This document shows, piece after piece, positions 26,406 through 35,218 of a stretch of DNA of 64,000 nt. The first letter of the stretch is position 1. Each line of letters begins with the position of its first letter. The DNA comes from an uncultured Aquimarina sp. (GTDB lineage: Bacteria; Bacteroidota; Bacteroidia; Flavobacteriales; Flavobacteriaceae): positions 496,001 to 560,000 of the forward strand of contig NZ_CANLOZ010000003.1 in the NCBI RefSeq assembly GCF_947492965.1, written 5' to 3'. The translations under genes were made by a program, and so were the position numbers. The notes under the pieces were generated by a model. The model was not told the origin of the DNA. It was given only the letters and a program-made list of their open reading frames with translations, and did not search any database.

Positions 26406-27185
26406 ATGAAAATCAGAGTTTTAATTTATGTCGGGCTTATTGTTTTTTTATCTAATTGCGCAGTAATAAGACCCGGAGAGGCAGGTGTTAAACAAACACT
26501 TGGAAAATTGTCAAATAATGTTTCTACTCAGGGAACAATGTTCTACAATCCTTTAGTTAGTAGAGTAATAAAAGAATCTACTCAAACAAATAATATCAAG
26601 TTGATTTTAAATCTTCCTAGTAAAGAAGGATTGAGTGTTAATTCCGAGATTTCTATTCTCTACAGGTTAGAGCAGAACAAAATACCGAGTGTTTTAGAAA
26701 ACTTAGGAAGAGATTATGAATCCATTATAACAAGTGTATTTAGATCAGCTTCTTCGGATGTCTGTGCGAAATTTTTTGCTAAGGATATGCATTCTGGAAT
26801 GCGAGCAAATATAGAAGAAGAGATCAAAGTGAAAATGAAAGAAAACCTGGAAAAACAGGCGGATGGTATTGAGCTTATTGCAGTACTTATGAAAAGCATC
26901 CAGTTACCTAGAGGTTTGGCAAATTCTATAGAAAGAAAATTACAAGCTGAGCAAGATGCCATGCGAATGAAATTTGTAATCGACCAAGCAAAACTAGAAG
27001 CTGATAGGAAAATCATTGATGCAAAAGGAGAAAGAGATGCTCAAAAAATAATAGCAGAAGGTCTTACAAAAGAAATTATACGAATCCGTAGTATCGAAGC
27101 TTTTAACAAACTTTCAGAATCTCCGAATAGCAAAGTGATTATTACAGATGGTAAAGCACCTTTTCTTATAGCAGGAGATGATTAA
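26406..27185 (+). CDS. SPFH/prohibitin-family lipoprotein
   Basis: 259 residues. Instead of a transmembrane helix, the N-terminus is a lipoprotein signal ending FLSNC (Cys 18). The SPFH domain (about 22-190) includes the opening IRPGEAGVKQTLGKL, NIKLILNLPSKEGLSVNSEISILYRL and LMKSIQLPRGLANSIERKLQAEQDAMRM, the prohibitin-like junction into a helical coiled coil (about 175-240, with AKLEADRKIIDAKGERDAQKI). Prohibitin-like proteins form ring scaffolds that organise membranes or proteases. Two small genes follow closely (23 and 45 bases) in the same direction. Confidence 0.88.
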   Translation: MKIRVLIYVGLIVFLSNCAVIRPGEAGVKQTLGKLSNNVSTQGTMFYNPLVSRVIKESTQTNNIKLILNLPSKEGLSVNSEISILYRLEQNKIPSVLENLGRDYESIITSVFRSASSDVCAKFFAKDMHSGMRANIEEEIKVKMKENLEKQADGIELIAVLMKSIQLPRGLANSIERKLQAEQDAMRMKFVIDQAKLEADRKIIDAKGERDAQKIIAEGLTKEIIRIRSIEAFNKLSESPNSKVIITDGKAPFLIAGDD

Positions 27186-27208
27186 TCAAGAGTTTAACTT
27201 AAAAACAA

Positions 27209-27433
27209 ATGATCATGGAATTATTAAATAAAGCATCAGAATTTATAAAAAGAAGTATGGCTAATATGAGCACAAGTGATAGGGTAGTAGCATCCAGAGA
27301 AGCCAAGGCGATTGTATTATCAATTAATGAAGTGTATAAAAAAACAAAAGATCCAGAGTTAATGGATATTATGAAGTCTGTAACTAACAAAAAACGTAAA
27401 ATCGATAGAAGATTACGAGGTATGTTAGGGTAG
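27209..27433 (+). CDS. Small hypothetical protein
   Basis: 74 residues (72 if the ATG at 27215 is used). Highly charged and helical: IKRSMANMSTSDRVVASREAKAIVLSINEVYKKTKDPELMDIMKSV, ending in basic KKRKIDRRLRGMLG. No signal or membrane segment. Codon use looks like that of its neighbours, and it sits between the SPFH and HPF-like genes in one likely transcript. Family not recognised; the basic tail could bind RNA or membrane lipids, which is a guess. Confidence 0.7.
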   Translation: MIMELLNKASEFIKRSMANMSTSDRVVASREAKAIVLSINEVYKKTKDPELMDIMKSVTNKKRKIDRRLRGMLG

Positions 27434-27478
27434 TTGTTTGATTAGTTTATGGAATAGGAAACTTTAAAAGGAAAAAAT

Positions 27479-27784
27479 ATGGAAGTAATTTTTGAATATC
27501 ATAACGCAAGAAGTAGTGGTTACTTGTCATCCATGGCAACTAAAAAACTGAAAAGATTAATTAAAAAATATCCTTTTGTGGTAAAAAGCTATGTGTTTTT
27601 TAAGGAAGAGCTTAGTCTTAAAGAAAAGGGGCAAGGATATATATGTGGAATTCGTCTTAGTGGTCCTGGTCCATTATTATATGCTTCTTCGCATAATAGT
27701 GATCTCTTAAGTGCTTTGAATGAAACGATAAAAAGTTTAAAAACTCAACTCAATAAGCGTAAAGCGCTCTTATATAATAATTAA
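27479..27784 (+). CDS. HPF/RaiA-like ribosome-associated protein (probable)
   Basis: 101 residues, the size of short hibernation-promoting factors. Pattern: strand MEVIFEYHNA, helix SSMATKKLKRLIKKYPFVVKSYVFFKEE, strand GYICGIRLSGPGPLLYASSHNSDLLSALNETIKSLKTQLNKRK. The order strand-helix-three strands-helix, with the G-P-x-L-x-A-x-S...D-x3-A-x-N-x3-x2-L-x2-Q-L-x-K-x-K ending, is that of the HPF/S30EA family, which binds the 30S decoding site in starved cells. Divergent, so confidence is moderate. Followed by a strong terminator. Confidence 0.65.
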   Translation: MEVIFEYHNARSSGYLSSMATKKLKRLIKKYPFVVKSYVFFKEELSLKEKGQGYICGIRLSGPGPLLYASSHNSDLLSALNETIKSLKTQLNKRKALLYNN

Positions 27785-27830
27785 CGATAGTAATGTTGTT
27801 TTCATTGATTGTTTAGTTGTTGCCCATTCT

Positions 27831-27867
27831 AAAGGCTGTTCTTTTCCCGTATGAACAGCCTTTTTTA
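27831..27867 (+). terminator. Rho-independent terminator
   Basis: AAAGGCTGTTC (27831-27841) and GAACAGCCTTT (27853-27863), perfect 11-bp stem, 11-base loop, then TTT. Ends the SPFH-HPF transcript. Confidence 0.8.
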
Positions 27868-27928
27868 CAAAAGATCTCTAAGAAGATACTAACAGATAGA
27901 TTAGTAATCGGTGTATTTAATGGAAAAC

Positions 27929-27960
27929 AAAAAGGCGATCTATTTTTAGATCGCCTTTTT
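27929..27960. terminator. Bidirectional terminator after isocitrate lyase
   Basis: Perfect 14-bp stem, 27929-27942 with 27947-27960, loop TTTT, A-run on one side and T-run on the other. It can stop both the minus-strand aceA transcript and plus-strand read-through. Core GGCGATCT repeats that of the hairpin at 25109. Confidence 0.85.
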
Positions 27961-27979
27961 AAACTAAATGTATAATATA

Positions 27980-29587
27980 TTACTTGTCTAATGCCATTTC
28001 TGGTTCTTTCACAGTACTAGCTTCAAATTGATTACTAGTATTTTTAGCTCCTCCTGCTTTTAGTGCATTGTCACCAGCAAAGAATGTTTTGTGATCATCA
28101 CCAAGATCTGAACCTGCCATACGTTGGTGTTTTACACAAGAAACTCCTTTTCTGATTTCCTGACGCTGAACGGAACCTACATATGCTAACATTCCTTTAT
28201 CACCAAAATAACCTTCTACTAAGTCATTCATATGTAGTGCAGTAGTGTGATATGTTGGTAATGTGATCAAGTGGTGGAATACTCCTGCTTCTCTAGATGC
28301 ATCTGCCTGGAAATTTCTGATCATTTCATCTGCTCTATTGGATAATTCGGTACCGTCATATTTAGCATCCATAAGCTCTTCGCGATTATATGTTGAAGTA
28401 TCTTCTCCAGCTTCTACCATAAGATCATATGCCTGCTGACGGAAATTGATTGTCCAGTTAAATGATGGAGAATTGTTATATACTAATTTAGCATTTGGTA
28501 CTTGCTCTTTTACACGGTTTACCATATGAGCAATTTGTTTTACATTAGGCGTAGGTGTTTCGATCCATAATAAATCAGCACCATTTTCTAAACTAGTTAC
28601 ACAGTCTAATACAACACGATCGATATTAGATCCTTCTTTAAACTTGTATAATCCATTAGGTAATCTCACAGGTCTAACTAATTTTCCATCGCGTTTGAAA
28701 AGAACATCGTTTTCATTTACCTCATCAATACGAACTTCCTCAGCTTCTACAAAATCCATATACTGAGAAGCTAAATCACCTTCTTCTTTAGAAACTGGTA
28801 ATTTTTGAGTTAAACCAGCACCTTCAGAATCTGTTCTTGCTACGATGATACCATCATCAACTCCTAATTCTAAGAATGCATACCTAAGAGCATTCAACTT
28901 TGCAATAAAATCTTCGTGTGGTACAGTTACTTTACCATCTTGATGACCACATTGTTTTGCATCAGAAACCTGATTTTCTATCTGCAGTGCGCATGCACCA
29001 GCTTCAATCATTCTTTTTCCTAAAAGATAAGTAGCTTCTTCGTTTCCAAAACCAGCATCAATATCAGCAATAATTGGTACTACATGTGTTTCGAAATTAT
29101 CAATTTGATCTTGTACATCCTCACCAGCATCCAAACGACGGAAAAGATCATTAAGCTCTACCGCATCAGCCTGGCGTAAAAATGTATAAATCTCTTCGAT
29201 TAGATTTGGTACAGCTGTTTTTTCATGCATTGACTGATCTGGTAAAGGTCCTAATTCAGAACGTAAAGCCGCAACCATCCAACCAGAAAGGTATAGGTAC
29301 GTTTTGTCGGTAGTTCCTTTGTGCTTTTTTACAGCAATCATTTTTTGCTGTGCTACAAAACCATGCCAGCAACCTAGTGATTGAGTATAATTAACACTAT
29401 TTGCATCGTATGCTGCCATATCCTTACGCATGATGGAAGCCGTATATTTTGCAATGTCTAATCCAGTTTTAAATCTATTTTGTACCGCAATTCTCGCAGC
29501 ATTTTCTGGTTTAATGGTTGCCCAAGTGTTTCCGTATTTTGCTTTTAATGCTCGTACTGTATCAAGTGCCGAATTATAAGTAGTCAT
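27980..29587 (-). CDS. aceA: Isocitrate lyase
   Basis: 535 residues, the long form of the family (as in Pseudomonas) rather than the roughly 430-residue E. coli form. Cleaves isocitrate to succinate and glyoxylate in the glyoxylate shunt, for growth on acetate or fatty acids. The catalytic loop is KQCGH with Cys213 in DAKQCGHQDGKVTVPHEDF; other signatures are VPIIADIDAGFGNEEATYLLG and CVKHQRMAGSDLGDDHKTFF. Malate synthase, often next to it in this group, is not adjacent here. A palindrome at 29866 and a 30-codon ORF at 29625-29717 lie upstream. Confidence 0.97.
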   Translation of the reverse strand: MTTYNSALDTVRALKAKYGNTWATIKPENAARIAVQNRFKTGLDIAKYTASIMRKDMAAYDANSVNYTQSLGCWHGFVAQQKMIAVKKHKGTTDKTYLYLSGWMVAALRSELGPLPDQSMHEKTAVPNLIEEIYTFLRQADAVELNDLFRRLDAGEDVQDQIDNFETHVVPIIADIDAGFGNEEATYLLGKRMIEAGACALQIENQVSDAKQCGHQDGKVTVPHEDFIAKLNALRYAFLELGVDDGIIVARTDSEGAGLTQKLPVSKEEGDLASQYMDFVEAEEVRIDEVNENDVLFKRDGKLVRPVRLPNGLYKFKEGSNIDRVVLDCVTSLENGADLLWIETPTPNVKQIAHMVNRVKEQVPNAKLVYNNSPSFNWTINFRQQAYDLMVEAGEDTSTYNREELMDAKYDGTELSNRADEMIRNFQADASREAGVFHHLITLPTYHTTALHMNDLVEGYFGDKGMLAYVGSVQRQEIRKGVSCVKHQRMAGSDLGDDHKTFFAGDNALKAGGAKNTSNQFEASTVKEPEMALDK

Positions 29588-29624
29588 AATTTTGTATTTA
29601 AATTTTATTTCAAGGATTTACTTT

Positions 29625-29717
29625 TTATGCTTTAGTGGTTTTTTCTGAATTGTAATCAATCGTATTGTTGACCGCCCAGTTAGTGACTAGTGTCTTAGTT
29701 TTTGCTTTTGATTTCAT
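29625..29717 (-). CDS. Candidate 30-residue leader ORF upstream of aceA
   Basis: ATG to TAA, 30 residues: MKSKAKTKTLVTNWAVNN then TIDYNSEKTTKA. It ends 37 bases before the aceA ATG on the same strand and would be on the aceA transcript. Composition (Lys/Thr-rich, one Trp) is protein-like, but with so short a frame chance cannot be excluded. Could be a leader peptide or a small protein. Confidence 0.3.
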   Translation of the reverse strand: MKSKAKTKTLVTNWAVNNTIDYNSEKTTKA

Positions 29718-29865
29718 CTTTATAATCTTTAATGTTCATTAATAATCCGAATTCCAATTGCTACTTACAGGCTTCAACTAGATTCATTTTGCTGTAATAT
29801 TATTTTCTAAGCGTCTTAGTAAATTAATTACAGGACAATATTAGAAAAAAGTTTTTGATAAAAAA

Positions 29866-29879
29866 AGCGAACGTTCGCT
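29866..29879. promoter_or_regulatory. 14-bp perfect palindrome, candidate operator of aceA
   Basis: AGCGAACGTTCGCT is a perfect palindrome and unusually GC-rich for its surroundings. It lies 279 bases upstream of the aceA ATG and 149 upstream of the small ORF. The shape is that of a dimer-binding operator. No regulator gene is adjacent. Confidence 0.45.
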
Positions 29880-30255
29880 AAAATGATTAAAAAATGTAAA
29901 AATGAAATTTTCGCAAAGTGGTTTAAATATAATTTTTGGGTGTAAATTCTAATGCTGATTTTTTATTGTAAGTAATTGAAAATTAAGTATTTGAAATGCA
30001 TCTAATTACTCTTAGAGTAGTACAAAAAGTTCGTTATTTGTAACTGAATTATTTTTAGAAAAAAATAAATTAAAATAGAATTGTTTTTCTGTTTTCAGCG
30101 GTTTTGAACTGTTTTTGGAAAGTGAAAACGTCAAAAAAGAGTGAATCAAAATCTATATAAATGATAAAATCTGATCAAAAATTGAGCGTAAAAAGAGGAA
30201 GTTGTAGCGGTTTTAAAATGAGATTTATAAGTTAATTTAATTAAAAACCTTTTTA

Positions 30256-30263
30256 TATTTTTG
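30256..30263 (+). promoter_or_regulatory. Bacteroidota -7 element
   Basis: TATTTTTG fits TAnnTTTG, 80 bases upstream of the DUF481 gene. No clear TTG at -33. Confidence 0.35.
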
Positions 30264-30343
30264 GTAGATCTATGATGTAATTCTTTACTGCCTATAAATT
30301 TTTTCAAATTTATATATAAAGGATTTTAACCTTACATATTTAG

Positions 30344-31102
30344 TTGGTGTTCAAAAGATATATACTTTTAATTTTTAGTTGTTTTTGTATAACTGCTAGT
30401 GCTCAGATCGTTAATGTAGAATCCCTACGAAAAGTGTCAGATACCTCTCGATGGTATGGATTTGTAAGTTTGGATGTAGCATTGATAAAAAACAAGCGTG
30501 ATATATTTAAGATCGCTAATAGAACTCATATTCAATATAAAACAGATAAGAATTTGGTGCTTTTTATTAATGATCTTAATCTACAGCAATTGGACTCCGA
30601 AAGATTTGTAAACAGAGGTATTCAGCACCTTCGGTATAATTATAGATTTCATTCTAGAGTAACTTGGGAAGCCTTTGTGCAAACTCAATATGACCCTGTT
30701 TCTAATATAAAGTTTAGAGGGTTGTTAGGTTCTGGACCAAGATTTAAAGTATTACCTTCCGAAAAACATAAGTTTTATATCGGTACCTTGGTAATGTATG
30801 AATATGAAGAAACAGAAGAGTTAGATCAGATAATTACTAATTCGGATGTTAGAGGAAGTACTTATATTTCTGTAAACCTCTATCCATCCAATCAGGTTTC
30901 GATCATAAGTACTACATATTACCAGCCCAAAATAGATCTGCTAAAAGATTATCGTATTTCTACTGAGACTTCATTGGTGTTTAGTATTTTTAAAAATTTC
31001 GCTTTTAAATCCACTTTTACCTTGTTGTTTGATTCTTTCCCAGCAATGGGTATACCAGATACACAATATGAATGGACCAATGGCTTAGCCTATTCTTTTT
31101 AA
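30344..31102 (+). CDS. DUF481-like outer-membrane protein
   Basis: 252 residues; no ATG fits, so the start is TTG at 30344 or GTG at 30347, both giving the same signal peptide (about 1-20, ILLIFSCFCITASAQ). The mature part is a run of amphipathic strands with aromatic ends (FVSLDVALIKNKRDIFKIANRTHIQYK, YNYRFHSRVTWEAFVQTQYD, FKFYIGTLVMYEYE-type segments) ending in aromatic Phe (GLAYSF), typical of a small outer-membrane beta-barrel and similar to DUF481 proteins. Role unknown. Confidence 0.78.
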   Translation: MVFKRYILLIFSCFCITASAQIVNVESLRKVSDTSRWYGFVSLDVALIKNKRDIFKIANRTHIQYKTDKNLVLFINDLNLQQLDSERFVNRGIQHLRYNYRFHSRVTWEAFVQTQYDPVSNIKFRGLLGSGPRFKVLPSEKHKFYIGTLVMYEYEETEELDQIITNSDVRGSTYISVNLYPSNQVSIISTTYYQPKIDLLKDYRISTETSLVFSIFKNFAFKSTFTLLFDSFPAMGIPDTQYEWTNGLAYSF

Positions 31103-31128
31103 ATAAAAATTATTTTGATTTCCTAGTT

Positions 31129-31878
31129 TTATCGGTGCATTCTATCTAATATTTCCATTACTTCTACTTTCTTTCGAACAGAAACCGGAACGTTTTCTCC
31201 ATTTTTTAGCATCAGGTAACCTCCATCAGCTTTTATGAAAGCGCTAATGCATTGTAGGTTGATCAAATGACTTTGATGAACGCGTAAGAATTGATAATTC
31301 TTAAGCATATCAGCAAAATATTTTAGTGTTTTGGTTACAAAAACTTTCTGACCATCTTGTAGATAGAAAATAGTGTTATTACTATCAGATTCACAACGCA
31401 CAATATCATCCAGGCTTACAATGATAATCTTGTCTAAAGTATGAAGAGATATTTTATCAGGTTTTTGTTCTGGAGCAGATAAAGTGTCCTTCAGAATGTT
31501 TAGGCGTTCTTTATTAGGCTGAATCTGTTGTTTGGCTTTGCTAATAGCCTGGGCAAGTTCTTCATTAGAATATGGCTTTAATACGTAATCTATAGCAGCA
31601 AACTTGAAAGCTCGTATAGCATATTCATCACTAGCAGTAACAAAGATGATTTTGGATTTTAATTCAGGAAATATTTCCAGTACATCAAAACCAGTACCAT
31701 CACCAAGCATAATATCTAAGAATAAAATATCGGGTTCCTGAGTTCTTAATGCCTTTGCGGCTTCTACTACACTTCTAGCAGTATCAGTAATTTTTATTTC
31801 GGGGTGGTTAGTTTCCAGGTCACTTTTTAATAATTGAAGTGCGTCTGGCATATCTTCTACAATAATTGCTGTAAGCAT
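31129..31878 (-). CDS. LytTR-family response regulator
   Basis: 249 residues. Receiver domain 1-120 with phosphorylation site Asp55 (PDILFLDIMLGDG), acidic pair E8-D9, and Lys in YVLKPY. The C-terminal LytTR DNA-binding domain (about 145-249) has ISLHTLDKIIIVSLDDIVRCESDSNNTIFYL and FLRVHQSHLINLQCISAF. It starts 7 bases after the stop of the sensor kinase, so the two are one two-component system. Promoter targets are not known. Confidence 0.94.
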   Translation of the reverse strand: MLTAIIVEDMPDALQLLKSDLETNHPEIKITDTARSVVEAAKALRTQEPDILFLDIMLGDGTGFDVLEIFPELKSKIIFVTASDEYAIRAFKFAAIDYVLKPYSNEELAQAISKAKQQIQPNKERLNILKDTLSAPEQKPDKISLHTLDKIIIVSLDDIVRCESDSNNTIFYLQDGQKVFVTKTLKYFADMLKNYQFLRVHQSHLINLQCISAFIKADGGYLMLKNGENVPVSVRKKVEVMEILDRMHR

Positions 31879-31885
31879 AGTTAAC

Positions 31886-34800
31886 TTAATAATCAGTTAG
31901 TAATGGTATTTTAAACGAAATTTCAGTTCCTTCAATGGAAGAATCTTCGTGTACAATTTCTTTAATCTGTAAGGCGTCTTTTCCCGAAATAGATTCTAAT
32001 CTTTCTCTGGTAACCGTCAATGCCATGGATTGATGATCCGTTTTTGCCTTCGCTTTTTGGGATTGAAAAATACCCATCCCATTGTCTAATATCTTACAAT
32101 GTAAGAATTCTTCATTAGTATCAAAAAAGACTTTTAATTTTCCATCTTTATTTCCTTTTAGGATTCCATGTCGTATAGCATTTTCTACAAAAGGTTGTAT
32201 TAGCATCGGTGGAATAAGTACTTCTTCTGGATCAAATTCTGAATCAATAGAAATAGTATAATCAAATGGTTTTGTGGCCATTAGTTTTTCTACTTCTATA
32301 TAATGTTTCAAGGTTTTCATTTCCTGATCCAAGGTAATATGATCTTTTCTAGAATTGTATAAAGTTTCTCTTAATAACGTAGCAAAAGTATTAATGGTGC
32401 TATTCATTTTTGATGGATTACTAGTTCCCATCGCTTTAATCCCATTTAACACATTAAAGATAAAATGAGGATTCATTTGAAGACGTAAGGCCTTTTGTTC
32501 TAATGAAAGGAGGTGGTTTTGCATCTGCAGCTTTTCTCGTTCTTCTTTGTTTTTAAGTTTTACTTTTCTAATGTAAAATAGGGCAATAAGGGTCACTATT
32601 AAAAGAAGAATACCTAACATGGTCAGTTGAAACCAAAGTTTTTCATAAATAGGACTGTCTATAAAGATATTGAACGTTATGGGTTGACTTTCTTCCCATC
32701 GATAATTTCTAGATTGTGCAGAAAAAGAATGTGCTCCATATGCTAATCCAGCCAGGTTCTGCTTTTTTTCTGATGACCAAGGGCTCCAGGCAGTACTATT
32801 TAAACGGTATCGATATTCTATATCATTAGGGTGATCTAAATCGATTGTTTTATAACTAAAGGATAACTCCGTTTGTTCTGGAGTTAATTGTAAAACATAA
32901 TTGTTTTTAGCCCAATCGTCTGGATTAATGGAATCTAGTGTTTGGTATGCTATTTCAATATTTTCGAAATGAATTTCAGGTTTTATGGGTTCTTTATCTG
33001 TTTCTCCTGGTTCATATTTTGTTAGGCCATAGATAGCGCCAAACCATAAATTCCCATCATTATCTTTAGTAATCGCATTAAGACAAGTTTCGATACCTAA
33101 AAAACCATCATTGCGACCATAGTGAAAAATATCCTGAATTTGATTGAGTAAATTAATTTCTACACGATCCACACCACGTTCGGTCCCAATCCATAAGTTT
33201 TCTTCATTATCAAATATCATTTGATAGATATTGTTGGAGTATAGATTTTTTTCGCCTTTTAATTTTTTAAAAGAAAGTTCTTTTTCACTCAGATCAGCCC
33301 ACCAAATTCCTTGTCCAGCAGTACCTAAATACATTTTCTTGTCTTTAAAAACAAAGCTGTTTATGGCTACTTTTTGATTTAGGACATTGCCGAGGTGAGT
33401 GACTTTATTTCTTTTTATAAATCCAAGACTTCCATTTTCTGTAGCATACCAAATCTTACCTTTTTTATCGGCTGACATATACTTAATTTCTAAGTCTTTG
33501 ATTCCTCTTCTTTTAGCAAATTTGCGAACAGATTTCACCTTATGTCTTCTATAATCATAAATAAATCTGGTAATTCCAGAGGAGTAGGTGGCAGCCCAAA
33601 CGGTGTCGTTACTGATGTGTATTGATCTTACCCAGTTAGAGGAAAGTCCTCTTTTTTTATTGATTACATAGTTTTTAATAACTTCTTTAGTAATGGTATC
33701 TTTCTTAGCCCTTTTAGATCTTCTTTTGGTAGTAAAAATGCTGTCTTTAAGTTTTATCTCTTTAAGTATAATACCTTTTCCTTCAGTACCAGCCCATATG
33801 TTTCCACGGCTATCACTAGTTAACGTTTTAATTTTTAACTCAGATAATTTTTTATCTTGTTTTATTTGATGAATTCCTGCGCTATCAATTTTTATAAGTC
33901 CAGCTTCTGAGTTAGAAGCCCAGATTTCATCATCCTTATGATGGACAGCGTATACGCGATTTCCTTTTAAACCTGTATCTTGATTGTAATGTGTGAAGTT
34001 ATTCTGAGAATATTTATAAAATCCACCTCCAGAAGTAGCGATCCAAATATTCGATTGACGATCTGTAATACTCTTTCTGATATTAGATACAGCTAGTCCG
34101 TTTTTACGATTTATTTTTTTCTTTAATCGATAGTTGGTAGCATCTAAAATGGTAACTCCATCATTACTGGTAGAAAACCATAGTTCATTGTTAATGATCG
34201 AAATATCATTAACATTTAGTGTTTCCTGTATCCATTTATTTCCATAGCTTTTGGCATTGGTGTTTAAAACTAGAGTTCCTTGGTTTAAAGCGGAAGCAAA
34301 TACTTTGGTTTTATGATAAAGAGCAGCGCTAAAATTGTAAGCACTATGACGCACCATAATGCTCGCATCTTTATGAATTTGATTTAGTTTCCAAAGCCCC
34401 TTATTAGTTGCGATCCAAAATAGCTTTCCGTCGAATACAATATCATTTACAATACTGGTATTGATTCTAGGATCTAATTGTACTTTTTTCAGGCCATTAC
34501 GAGCTGTGTATATATAAATTCCAACATTTGATGCTAGATAGGTTTTATTATGAATTCTAAAAATCTTATTGATCTGAAGTCCTTCAAAATTGTGGAATTG
34601 TTTTTTTGTTTTTATCGAAAGTCCTAATCGTGTACCTACGAATAAACTGTCATTAACGAAAAGTAATGAATGAATATAATTCGATAAAAGCCCATCATCT
34701 TCATTCCAGGTTTCAAATTCCTCTCCATTAAATCTGCTAAGTCCACCGCCACGAGTTCCTAACCACAGATATCCGATATCATCTTGGATAATATCATGAA

Positions 34801-34936
34801 CTTGTGATTGCGGTAGTCCATCTTCTAAGGTATAGGCTCTTAAGCCATTATTCTGGGCTGTGATTTTATTGGAGCTTCCAATTCCGATATATAATAATAA
34901 AAGGAATAGTAGGTATGAAAAGCGATTGGGGCTCAT
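31886..34936 (-). CDS. Reg_prop/Y_Y_Y LytS-type sensor histidine kinase
   Basis: 1016 residues when started at the ATG at 34936 (MSPNRFSYLLFLLLLYIG, a clean signal peptide). The frame is open a further 43 codons upstream, but that part resembles noncoding DNA. Periplasmic part: a long two-component propeller (about 30-680) with Reg_prop motifs such as DDIGYLWLGTRGGGLSRF and NLWIGTERGVDRV; a Y_Y_Y domain (about 690-765); one membrane helix (about 771-793); then a His_kinase domain with His824 in QMNPHFIFNVLN and an ATPase part (PFVENAIRHG...DNGMGI). Classical one-piece sensors of this layout in Bacteroidota often respond to polysaccharide fragments, but there is no polysaccharide locus next to it. 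Confidence 0.92.
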   Translation of the reverse strand: MSPNRFSYLLFLLLLYIGIGSSNKITAQNNGLRAYTLEDGLPQSQVHDIIQDDIGYLWLGTRGGGLSRFNGEEFETWNEDDGLLSNYIHSLLFVNDSLFVGTRLGLSIKTKKQFHNFEGLQINKIFRIHNKTYLASNVGIYIYTARNGLKKVQLDPRINTSIVNDIVFDGKLFWIATNKGLWKLNQIHKDASIMVRHSAYNFSAALYHKTKVFASALNQGTLVLNTNAKSYGNKWIQETLNVNDISIINNELWFSTSNDGVTILDATNYRLKKKINRKNGLAVSNIRKSITDRQSNIWIATSGGGFYKYSQNNFTHYNQDTGLKGNRVYAVHHKDDEIWASNSEAGLIKIDSAGIHQIKQDKKLSELKIKTLTSDSRGNIWAGTEGKGIILKEIKLKDSIFTTKRRSKRAKKDTITKEVIKNYVINKKRGLSSNWVRSIHISNDTVWAATYSSGITRFIYDYRRHKVKSVRKFAKRRGIKDLEIKYMSADKKGKIWYATENGSLGFIKRNKVTHLGNVLNQKVAINSFVFKDKKMYLGTAGQGIWWADLSEKELSFKKLKGEKNLYSNNIYQMIFDNEENLWIGTERGVDRVEINLLNQIQDIFHYGRNDGFLGIETCLNAITKDNDGNLWFGAIYGLTKYEPGETDKEPIKPEIHFENIEIAYQTLDSINPDDWAKNNYVLQLTPEQTELSFSYKTIDLDHPNDIEYRYRLNSTAWSPWSSEKKQNLAGLAYGAHSFSAQSRNYRWEESQPITFNIFIDSPIYEKLWFQLTMLGILLLIVTLIALFYIRKVKLKNKEEREKLQMQNHLLSLEQKALRLQMNPHFIFNVLNGIKAMGTSNPSKMNSTINTFATLLRETLYNSRKDHITLDQEMKTLKHYIEVEKLMATKPFDYTISIDSEFDPEEVLIPPMLIQPFVENAIRHGILKGNKDGKLKVFFDTNEEFLHCKILDNGMGIFQSQKAKAKTDHQSMALTVTRERLESISGKDALQIKEIVHEDSSIEGTEISFKIPLLTDY

Positions 34937-35218
34937 AACTTTTGGTTTGATAACAAATATAATCAAACTTGATTTCTTGTTAACGGTACCCATAAAATAC
35001 TTATGATAAAAAGGAAAATAAAGTAAAACCGTATACAAGCAGGCAGTTTTTTTGGGAAAAAACAAATTGGAAATAATTGGACGCGCCTGCCGTATACAAT
35101 GGTTTTAATATGATATTATAACATCTTAATGCTCAATAGAACCATAAAAACAAATAAAATAGCGCAATAAAATAATATGATTGAATAATAGAAATTCGCT
35201 GAATTTATATTCAATAAA

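Larger units (their letters stand above)
29588..30343. other. Long regulatory region upstream of aceA and the DUF481 gene
   Basis: 756 bases. Holds a 30-codon minus-strand ORF (29625-29717), a 14-bp palindrome (29866-29879), a segment CACTTTGCGAAA on the minus strand (about 29909-29920) loosely like RamB-type sites, and a plus-strand TAnnTTTG at 30256. The remainder is AT-rich with no further gene. Confidence 0.6.

Noticed and set aside
34937..35065. 43-codon upstream extension of the sensor kinase
   Set aside because: The extension has no signal-like features, while the ATG at 34936 begins a clean signal peptide directly before the propeller.
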